DNA of 64,000 nt from Actinokineospora fastidiosa (GTDB lineage Bacteria > Actinomycetota > Actinomycetes > Mycobacteriales > Pseudonocardiaceae). Made by a program: the position numbers and the translations under genes. The DNA lies in assembly GCF_014648415.1 (NCBI RefSeq), contig NZ_BMRB01000004.1:62001-126000 (forward strand), in the 5' to 3' direction. Position 1 is the stretch's first letter. Each line of letters begins with the position of its first letter. The notes under the pieces were generated by a model. That model was not told the DNA's origin, ran no database searches, and was given only the letters and a program-made list of their open reading frames with translations. This document shows, one piece after another, positions 57,650-64,000 of this stretch.

Positions 57650-59821
57650 TCACCCACGGGGATACCGCAGCAGCCAGTCGTCCGACCGGGTGAGCGGCGG
57701 GGGCGTGCGGTCGAACTGACAGACGGCGTCGGTGGCGAGGTTCTCGATCAGCGCGCGGAACTCCAGCGGCCGGCGCAGCTCAGCGGGCAGGCCGGGCAGC
57801 CCGGTGCGGGCGCCGAGGAAGGCGCCGACGAGCGCCCCGGTCAGCGCGCTGCGCCCGGAGTGGTTCACCGCGCGCCGCAGCGCGATCGCGGGCCGGTTCT
57901 CGAACCCGGTGATCGCGGCGAACGCCCGGCCGAGCACCGACAGCGCCGAGCGGCCGTCCCCGATCTGCTCCGGGTCCCGGTAGTCCGCCTGCCCGGCCCG
58001 GAAGTCCGGCATCGACTCGGCCACCATCGCGGCGATCCCGTCGGACTCCGGGCCCAGCACCTCGCGGCCGATCACCCAGGCGGGCGCGCTGTAGGTCTCC
58101 TTGGTCAGCATCCCCTGAAACACCGTCGCCAGGTATGCCACGGCGTCCAGGTCCGTCTCGTCGCGGTACAGCACGCCAGCGGCCAGTCGAGCCGCCCTGG
58201 CCGCCGACCCGGTCTCCGAGCCCGCCAGCGTCAGCGCCGCGGGCAGCGCGGCCACGAGCACGCCCGCGCCCCGGATGGACGGCTGCGGCGTGCCCAGCAC
58301 CAGCGCGCGGGCGGCGGCGAACTCCGCCGGGTCCGGGTCGCGGGAGGCGCGCAGCTCGAAGATGGCCGACAGCAGGCCGTCGGCCTTCGGCCACGGGACG
58401 CCCTGCGTGTTCACCCAGCGGCACCACGCGTGCTGGACGGCCCGGCGCAGGGACAGCTCCTCGGACGGCTCGCCGCGGTACGGGCTGCGGATCACGCCCT
58501 CGGTGAGGAACAGCAGCTGCTGCGTCAGCGGCCCGATCCGGCCCGGCCTGCCGTACGGGTCGCCGTACCCGTTGAGGCCGCCCGGCCCGTGCTCCTCGTG
58601 GATCCGCTCCAGCGTCAGGCCGTCCACGGCGGAGCCGAGCGCCTCACCGATCGCGAACCCGACGTAGGCGCCGACGACGCGGTGCCAGCCGTAGCGGACC
58701 TCCTCGATGGGCTCCAGCTGGTACTTCCCGAACGTGTCGACCACCGGGTACGTGCTGCCGTCGGCGCGGTACCGGTTGGTGCGCGCGATCTGCTGGGACG
58801 GCGGCGCCACGTCGGGATCGGGCAGCTTGAGCCAGTTGACGGCCCGGACCGTGTCGCAGCACTCCTGGAAGGTCAGCTCATAGCCGCGGCGCCGGGCGTC
58901 CGGCCCCGCCTGCGGCGGCATCCGCTCCGGCTCGGGCAGCCCCGCCTCCGCCGCGGTGCGCGCCGCCAGCTCCTCCAGCTCGGGCGTCAGCTCCTCCACC
59001 ATGCCGGTCTCGTGGACCCTCGGCGCGCGGCGGGGGAGCACCGCCAGGGTCTGCGCCAGTTCGCGCCTGGGGACGGGGACCTCGGTCCAGCCGATGTTGA
59101 GGAGATAGGTGGTGTCGGGGTCGGGCGTGTGCTCGAACAGGGTGGCCATGTCGTACCGGAGGGACGCCCGCGCGTCCGGCGGCAGATGCCTGCTGGCGGC
59201 GAAGACCCGCAGCTCCCTGCGGGTCTGGTCGAACTGCCGCAGGTCCAGCTCGTGCGGGGCGCTGGCCTCCAGGAACACCTCGGACTCGACCAGCCCGGCG
59301 AGGAGCATGTCGCGGTCGATCCAGCCCTGCTGCGCGAACAGCACGAGCGTCTCGACCTGGTTCTCCGGCGCCGGGAAGCCGCGCTGCAGCGGGCCGGGGC
59401 GGTAGTCGGGGTTGAGCCGGTAGCCGATCTGGTTGCCCGCGGCGTCCAGCCGCCGCCAGCCGAGGACGACCGTGCGCGGCACGCCCAGCCGCCCGAGTCC
59501 GGACTCGGCGTAGTACGGGTCGACGTCCTCCTGCTCGAACGGCTGCCCCGGCAGGCGGACCGGGCTGCTGACGCCACCGGCGTACGGGTGCGCGAAACGC
59601 AGCTCACCGTCCGGTTCCCGGACGATGATCGCCGGGGGCGGGAAGATCTGCCGCCCGGCCTGCCCGTCGTCCAGGAAGGCGATCGAGTTGTACGGCACGT
59701 ACCACCCTTCCGGGTTGCGCACCACCGCACCCGGGTCGACCCGCACCGGATTGCCCGGTGCCGCCCGGTTCAACTCGCCGAGCCACGCCTCGACCCTGGC
59801 GACCGCATCAGCCGCGTCCAC
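57650..59821 (-). CDS. ADP-ribosylglycohydrolase-fold protein with N-terminal YrhB-like domain, degenerate (paralogue B)
   Basis: A 723-residue protein. Residues ~1-75 (NPEGWYVPYNSIAFLDDGQ, IIVREPDGELRFAHPY) resemble the YrhB/immunity-35 type domain found in immunity and toxin loci. A middle region shares PENQVETLVLFAQQGWIDRD with paralogue A. The C-terminal domain has YVGFAIGEALGSAVDGLTL and LRRAVNHSGRSALTGALVGA, where the metal-binding Asp pair of true ADPRH enzymes is again replaced (HSGRS). GTG 59821 is the assigned start, though its Shine-Dalgarno is very close. Together with paralogue A it lies downstream of the toxin and immunity genes, suggesting a supporting or immunity role. Confidence 0.7.
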   Translation of the reverse strand: MDAADAVARVEAWLGELNRAAPGNPVRVDPGAVVRNPEGWYVPYNSIAFLDDGQAGRQIFPPPAIIVREPDGELRFAHPYAGGVSSPVRLPGQPFEQEDVDPYYAESGLGRLGVPRTVVLGWRRLDAAGNQIGYRLNPDYRPGPLQRGFPAPENQVETLVLFAQQGWIDRDMLLAGLVESEVFLEASAPHELDLRQFDQTRRELRVFAASRHLPPDARASLRYDMATLFEHTPDPDTTYLLNIGWTEVPVPRRELAQTLAVLPRRAPRVHETGMVEELTPELEELAARTAAEAGLPEPERMPPQAGPDARRRGYELTFQECCDTVRAVNWLKLPDPDVAPPSQQIARTNRYRADGSTYPVVDTFGKYQLEPIEEVRYGWHRVVGAYVGFAIGEALGSAVDGLTLERIHEEHGPGGLNGYGDPYGRPGRIGPLTQQLLFLTEGVIRSPYRGEPSEELSLRRAVQHAWCRWVNTQGVPWPKADGLLSAIFELRASRDPDPAEFAAARALVLGTPQPSIRGAGVLVAALPAALTLAGSETGSAARAARLAAGVLYRDETDLDAVAYLATVFQGMLTKETYSAPAWVIGREVLGPESDGIAAMVAESMPDFRAGQADYRDPEQIGDGRSALSVLGRAFAAITGFENRPAIALRRAVNHSGRSALTGALVGAFLGARTGLPGLPAELRRPLEFRALIENLATDAVCQFDRTPPPLTRSDDWLLRYPRG

Positions 59822-59876
59822 TCCCTGATCCTTCCCCCTTGTCCGGACCGCTCCGGCTTCCGGTGATCTCGTGTGC

Positions 59877-60362
59877 CTACCGCTCGGGGCGGGGGCCGAA
59901 CCGCGGCCTGCCGGGGAATTCCTCTTCCTCGTCGATGGTGGTCCGCGGTCCCACCTGGCCGAGCCAGTCGTCGAACGCGGCGACCCCCTTCATCTCCGCC
60001 GCGCGGTCCTCCGCGGTGGGCGCGTACCACCGGAGTCCGGTGCGAATGGTCAGGAGGTCGACGATGTAGGCGCTGATGTCGACGTCGTCGTACTCGACAT
60101 CGTCGCTGCCGTCCGGGGCGAACAGGAAGCCCTTCTCGGCGATCGAACTCACCAGCTTGGCCACTTTCCTGCCGCCGATTCCGTGCACGGGCACCAGCGA
60201 GAGCTTGAGGCCGAACACCTCGGCGACCTCGGCGTACCACTTGTTGTATTCGCCTTCGGCGAACGTGCAGCCGAGGGCCTGCCCGACGCGTTCGGCCACC
60301 TGCGTCATCTCGTCATCCGTGTCCGCACGCACGTTGAGGCTGATCTCCTGCCGCCTATGCAC
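59877..60362 (-). CDS. Probable immunity protein of the downstream-of-toxin type
   Basis: A 161-residue soluble, acidic protein. GTG 60362 is preferred over GTG 60377 because AAGGAG lies 6 nt upstream and the frame then starts HRRQEISLNVRADTDDEM. It has no recognised named family. Features are an alpha/beta start (MTQVAERVGQALGCTFAEG), a charged middle and an acidic tail (IDEEEEFPG). Its place, 48 bp after the stop of a polymorphic toxin and on the same strand, is the usual position of the cognate immunity gene. The assignment rests on context. Confidence 0.6.
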   Translation of the reverse strand: MHRRQEISLNVRADTDDEMTQVAERVGQALGCTFAEGEYNKWYAEVAEVFGLKLSLVPVHGIGGRKVAKLVSSIAEKGFLFAPDGSDDVEYDDVDISAYIVDLLTIRTGLRWYAPTAEDRAAEMKGVAAFDDWLGQVGPRTTIDEEEEFPGRPRFGPRPER

Positions 60363-60410
60363 TCGCTTCTCCTTCACGTGGCGGAACGCGCCGCGGGTAT
60401 CCTAGTCGGC

Positions 60411-63400
60411 TCACCACGGCTCCACAGCGCGGATGGCGATCACCGAATCCTCGATTCCGTTGACATGCGGGAAGGCGTCCTTGAGCGCTTCGCCGATTCT
60501 GATTCCCAGGCGGGCGATATCCCTCGGCCTGCGGCCGTCCGGCATGATCTTGTCGTCGTCGATGTCGAGGGTCGGGTTCTGCCGGGCGAGCTCGTCGAAG
60601 GTCTCCCGGTCGACCACCACGTACAGGTCGACGTCGAAGTCATTGGGGTCGAAGCGGGTCTTGCCCTTGTGCGCTCCCCGCCAGCCCGTCTGCATGCTGC
60701 CGATGTACCCGATCTTGTTGCCCCGGTAGTCGAAGTCCTCCAGCACCCGGTCGATCGTGGCCTGGACCTCCCGGAACGATTCCCGCCATGCCTCGGTGCC
60801 CTCGCGGTCGATCGTGCCTTCCGCCCTGCCTTCGGCCAGTTCCGGCACTCCCGTGCTGTTCGCGAACGCGGCCAGGTCCCGCAGCAGCCGATTCGATTCC
60901 TCGGTGAAACCGTCGATGACGCCCTCGGCCATGGCCGCGCCTTCCGGCGTGAGCGAGTACTCGTCGGACTTGCTGCGGAAAAGACCCTTCCACAGCTTCT
61001 TGAACTCCGCGGTCTGCTCCGATTGCAGGCTGGCGATGCGGTCGGCGAATTCGGCCTGGAATCGCTCCCGCACCTCCGGGCTCGCCGTGCGCTCCATGTA
61101 GCTGCGGAAGTTGTCGATCGCCACCCAGGACCGGCGGAACTCCGGCGTGCCGGGCAGTTCGCCCGCGAAGCCGTTGGCGACCTCGTCGGCCGTCGTGGTG
61201 TCCAGGCCCAGCGCGTCCTCAAGGGCGGAGGCCGCCGCGCCGATGTCGGGCTGCCTGCGCGGCTCCGGGCGGTTCTCGAAGCGCTCGACGGAGCGGACCA
61301 GGCGGTGCAGGGCCGCGCGGGCGTCGAACATCGCGCGCACGTGCGGCGGCGTGGTGGGGCCGCCGTTGTTGGCGTACGTCTCCGCGAACGCGGTGCGCAG
61401 CTGGTTGATCTCGCTCCTCGACAGGCCGAACTCGTGGCCGAAGTGGCCGATGCGCTGGTCGAACAGCGCCACGTCGCGCGCCGATGAGCCGGTGGGCGCG
61501 CCCGTGGAGTCCATCGACTGGTGCATGGTCGGCGCGTCGATGACGCTCGTGCCCTCGGTCGGGTCCCACAGGAAGTTGCCGAGGTGGGCGTCGCCGTGGG
61601 CGAGGCTCGCCGGGCCAGGGTCGGCAGCGGCGGCGTCGAGCGTGTCGTTCATCGCCGTGCGGATGGCGTCGACGTCGATGCCGAGCCGGTCCAGGATCGG
61701 GCGCCGGGCCTCCAGCCGGTCGAGGTGCTCGCGGATCGCGTCGGCGTGCGGGGCCAGGTAGTCCGGGGACGCCGTGCGGTCGTCGCCGCGGTGCAGCTCG
61801 GCCATGCCGCGGGCGACCCCGGTGACCGCGTCGCGCAGGTCGGACATCGCGCCGTCGCGGTCCCAGGACAGCGGGACCCTGCGCAGCATCGTGTCGACGG
61901 ACTCGCCGGGCGCCAGCGAGGAGAACAGCACGCCGCGCCGGTCCCCGTCCTGCCCGGGCACCGAGGCGACCGCCATCACGTCCGGCACGGTGAAGCCGGT
62001 GAGGTCGGCGTTGGTGAGCCGTTCGGCGGACGACAGCTCGGCGGCGAACTCGGCGCTGTCGGGGACGATCTTGACGACGCCGACCGGCTCGCCGTCCACG
62101 AGCACCCGGTACACCGGGCGCTCGGTGCGGACGCGGCCGTCGCGGCCGCCGATCGGCTCCAGCGTCACGTCCCCGCTGAACACCGACCCGGCCAGCGCGC
62201 GGATCGAGGCCTCCGACCCGTCCGGCAGGCTCGGCAGGCTGTTGATCAGCGCGGCCGCGGCCTCGGTGTCGACCTCGCCGGTGTCGGTGCGGGTCTGCGC
62301 CGCGGCCTGCATCGCCGCGTCGACCGACTCCGGCCTGCTCCGGTCGGATCCGGTCTGGGGCGTGTCGGGCGCGGAACCGTAGCCGGGCGTCCGGTCCTGC
62401 TGGGGAGCGGAGCCGTGGCGGTCGGCCGGGTCGGACCTGGTGTCGCCGGTGTTCCGGTCGGGGGTGCCCTGGTCAGGGGTCTTCTGGTCGGGCGTCCTCT
62501 GGTCGGGTGTGGTGCTGGGCGTCTGCGCGGCCTGGGTCCCGGTGTCGGCGCGCTCGGCGACCTGCGACAGGTCGACCGGCAGCAGGTCCAGCCGCTGGGG
62601 CGGGTGCGGCAGGGTCATCAGGCCGCCGGTCTGCGGGTCGACGAACGCCACGCCGTGCTCGGTGTTGGTGACGATCGCGACGTGGCCGCGGGTCTCCCCG
62701 GACGGGTCGGTGTACTGCACGGCGACGACGGCGTGGCTGCCCGGCGGGGTGTCCCGCATCGTGCGGATCACGCTGTCGTAGTCGCTGTGCTGCTCGAACC
62801 TGCCGCCCAGCGCGTCCTGGACGCGGTCCAGGGTGCCCAGCTCGTGCAGGCGGTCCGGCGGGATCGGGTCGGCGGTGGCGTCGATGCCCGCCATGCGCTG
62901 CATGTGGGCGACGACGCTGTTGGTGCAGTTGGTCTGGTAGCCGTTCTCCCGCGCGTCCTGGTCGTGGTAGTGCGGGTTGACGCCCGCGAGTTCCGGGTGG
63001 CGCTCGGCGATGTACCGGGCGTCCTGCTCCGGGTTGGCCGTGCCCGCGTGGATCGCGGGCTCGCTCGGCGGGTTCGTCGCCTGGGCCAGCGGCGACCAGT
63101 CGTGGCGGCCCGGGGACTGCTCGTCGAACCGGGCGGTGGACTGGCCGGGGCTGTCCGGGGCGTGGTGGCCCCCGGGCTCCGCGGCGCCCGCGTAGCCGGT
63201 CGGGTCCTCCTTGCCGCCGAGGCGGTCGCCGATCGAGGCGGAGGGCGCCTGCGCGGGCGGCCGGGGGTCGTCGGACCGGGCAGGGCCGCCGAGCGCCTGT
63301 TCGATGGCGGACGGGCCGCTCTCCGCGCGGGCGGCCCGGCTGTCGGGGTGCACCGGGCCGTCGCCGGTGTGGTACGGCAGCGACTGGACCGACGAGGTCT

Positions 63401-64000
63401 GGTTGGGGACCGTGGCGAGCCGGTTGCTCGCCGGGTCGATCAGCGCGACGCCGTGCTCGGTGCTGAGCGCGAGCAGCATCGAGTGCTTCTGGGACGGCGG
63501 CGGGCCCGGGTCGACGTGTTCGACCGACAGCGCGGTGCGGGAACCGACCGGGAGGTCGCGCGCGCTGTCGACCGCGTCGGCGAGGGAGTTGTGGCCGGTC
63601 CACTCGCCGCCGAGCTGGTTCCGCAGGGTGTCGCGCTGCACGGCGGGGTCGTGCATCGGGTGGCCGTCCGGACGCGGGTCGGCGGCCGCCTGGGAGTCGT
63701 GCGCCATCCGGTTCTCGTAGGCCAGCAGCGACTCGGTGTCGTTGGACCGGTACGCCGGGTCGGACTCGAAGAACTTCGGGTTGACGCCCTCCAGCTGGGG
63801 GGCGATCTCGTCCAGCAGGCGGCGCTGGCGCTGCGGGCTGCCGTCGGACTCCTCCGTGGCGACGGTGTCGTGGTGCAGCGCCGGGGTCGGCAGTGTGTCG
63901 GTTGGACGGTCGAGCGAGCCCCAGCCGTCGTCAGGCTTGTAGAGCTCGGGCTGCTGGTGGACGGGGGTGTCCTGTGTGGACTCGACCGCCTTGTCCTTGT
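60411..64000 (-). CDS. Polymorphic toxin: two papain-like domains, kinase-like domain, nucleotidyltransferase-like C-terminus (N-terminus beyond window)
   Basis: At least 1196 codons, open to the window end. In order toward the C-terminus: a degenerate papain-like (toxin_15/Tox-PL) domain in which YRSNDTESLLAYENRM replaces the cysteine; a second copy with the cysteine (YQTNCTNSVVAHMQRMAGID; codon at 62925-62927), HVAIVTN histidine and FVDPQTG aspartate; a Gln/Asp/Thr-rich linker; and a phosphotransferase-like kinase domain (LAHGDAHLGNFLWDPTEG, near 61560-61610). A helical stretch then leads to a C-terminal tip with YIGSMQTG and NDFDVDLYVVVD, like polymerase-beta-type nucleotidyltransferases. 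An active papain-like domain followed by a variable tip suggests autoprocessing and release of the tip. The secretion route is not visible. Confidence 0.75.
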   Translation of the reverse strand, partial: KDKAVESTQDTPVHQQPELYKPDDGWGSLDRPTDTLPTPALHHDTVATEESDGSPQRQRRLLDEIAPQLEGVNPKFFESDPAYRSNDTESLLAYENRMAHDSQAAADPRPDGHPMHDPAVQRDTLRNQLGGEWTGHNSLADAVDSARDLPVGSRTALSVEHVDPGPPPSQKHSMLLALSTEHGVALIDPASNRLATVPNQTSSVQSLPYHTGDGPVHPDSRAARAESGPSAIEQALGGPARSDDPRPPAQAPSASIGDRLGGKEDPTGYAGAAEPGGHHAPDSPGQSTARFDEQSPGRHDWSPLAQATNPPSEPAIHAGTANPEQDARYIAERHPELAGVNPHYHDQDARENGYQTNCTNSVVAHMQRMAGIDATADPIPPDRLHELGTLDRVQDALGGRFEQHSDYDSVIRTMRDTPPGSHAVVAVQYTDPSGETRGHVAIVTNTEHGVAFVDPQTGGLMTLPHPPQRLDLLPVDLSQVAERADTGTQAAQTPSTTPDQRTPDQKTPDQGTPDRNTGDTRSDPADRHGSAPQQDRTPGYGSAPDTPQTGSDRSRPESVDAAMQAAAQTRTDTGEVDTEAAAALINSLPSLPDGSEASIRALAGSVFSGDVTLEPIGGRDGRVRTERPVYRVLVDGEPVGVVKIVPDSAEFAAELSSAERLTNADLTGFTVPDVMAVASVPGQDGDRRGVLFSSLAPGESVDTMLRRVPLSWDRDGAMSDLRDAVTGVARGMAELHRGDDRTASPDYLAPHADAIREHLDRLEARRPILDRLGIDVDAIRTAMNDTLDAAAADPGPASLAHGDAHLGNFLWDPTEGTSVIDAPTMHQSMDSTGAPTGSSARDVALFDQRIGHFGHEFGLSRSEINQLRTAFAETYANNGGPTTPPHVRAMFDARAALHRLVRSVERFENRPEPRRQPDIGAAASALEDALGLDTTTADEVANGFAGELPGTPEFRRSWVAIDNFRSYMERTASPEVRERFQAEFADRIASLQSEQTAEFKKLWKGLFRSKSDEYSLTPEGAAMAEGVIDGFTEESNRLLRDLAAFANSTGVPELAEGRAEGTIDREGTEAWRESFREVQATIDRVLEDFDYRGNKIGYIGSMQTGWRGAHKGKTRFDPNDFDVDLYVVVDRETFDELARQNPTLDIDDDKIMPDGRRPRDIARLGIRIGEALKDAFPHVNGIEDSVIAIRAVEPW

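Noticed and set aside
57206..59866. An 886-codon plus-strand frame opposite the ADP-ribosylglycohydrolase-like genes
   Set aside because: No domain-like pattern, and the minus-strand genes have good starts and paralogous structure.
60411..64000. Reading the toxin as an RHS or YD-repeat protein
   Set aside because: No YD repeats or RHS core are visible in the part present; the domains seen are papain-like, kinase-like and nucleotidyltransferase-like. The N-terminus is outside the window.

Overview
The window comes from a high-GC actinomycete. Coding third positions are almost all G or C, GTG and TTG starts are common, several transcripts look leaderless, and the families are typical of the group: an ECF41-type sigma factor, an XRE-DUF5753/DUF397 pair, a SARP, a LuxR-LAL regulator, vanHAX and rifampin phosphotransferase. 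A member of the Pseudonocardiaceae or a relative is the most likely source, but the sequence alone does not settle the genus. The region reads as accessory: secreted proteases, drug resistance, efflux, conflict systems and gene remnants. No tRNA, rRNA, CRISPR array, prophage or intact transposase was seen.

Layout. 1-5386: the end of an ECF sigma factor, a nucleoside hydrolase, a DHA2 efflux pump with a regulator, and a small HTH protein. 5543-8380: a secreted protein carrying a complete subtilisin active site and a complete chymotrypsin-type active site, the second inserted into an immunoglobulin-like domain. 8436-11209: an MFS pump translationally coupled to a membrane protein with a TIR-like C-terminus. 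11346-22775: the most unusual part, two convergent operons. The plus operon encodes a small 2-TM protein, a TIR protein, a MoxR AAA+ ATPase, its vWA-like partner and a protein with three S1 domains and a LOTUS-like end. The minus operon encodes a SARP-FHA regulator, an ExbB/MotA-like channel, an ExbD-like stator with external Ig domains, and a kinase-zinc ribbon-FGE fold protein. Together they look like an NTP-dependent conflict (immunity) system with an ion-driven membrane complex.

22912-44456: a DUF397/XRE pair, a kinase-like protein, a 5'-truncated HelD-type helicase, a NarL-type two-component system, an amide-use operon (AmiC-like sensor, permease, formamidase) with a long palindromic operator, a secreted trypsin-like protease beside a paralogue of the first HTH protein, a LysR, a large LAL regulator, a proteinase K-like subtilase, another DHA2 pump, and a scar made of an SMI1/KNR4 fragment and a decayed DHA2 pump.

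44553-55380: resistance. A rifampin phosphotransferase lies downstream of a perfect 19-bp rifamycin-associated element. After an MFS pump and an RHH-VOC pair comes a glycopeptide-resistance locus: vanY divergent from vanRS, and vanH-vanA-vanX-murG-like convergent with vanRS. The vanY and vanH promoters share one precisely spaced block that ends 7 nt before each ATG. No glycopeptide biosynthesis genes are present in the window.

55461-64000: a polymorphic-toxin locus read on the minus strand. A large toxin (N-terminus beyond the window) has two papain-like domains, one without its cysteine, a phosphotransferase-like kinase domain and a C-terminal nucleotidyltransferase-like tip. It is followed by a probable immunity gene, two ADP-ribosylglycohydrolase-fold proteins without the usual metal-binding aspartates, and a small ADP-ribosylation/crystallin J1-type protein.
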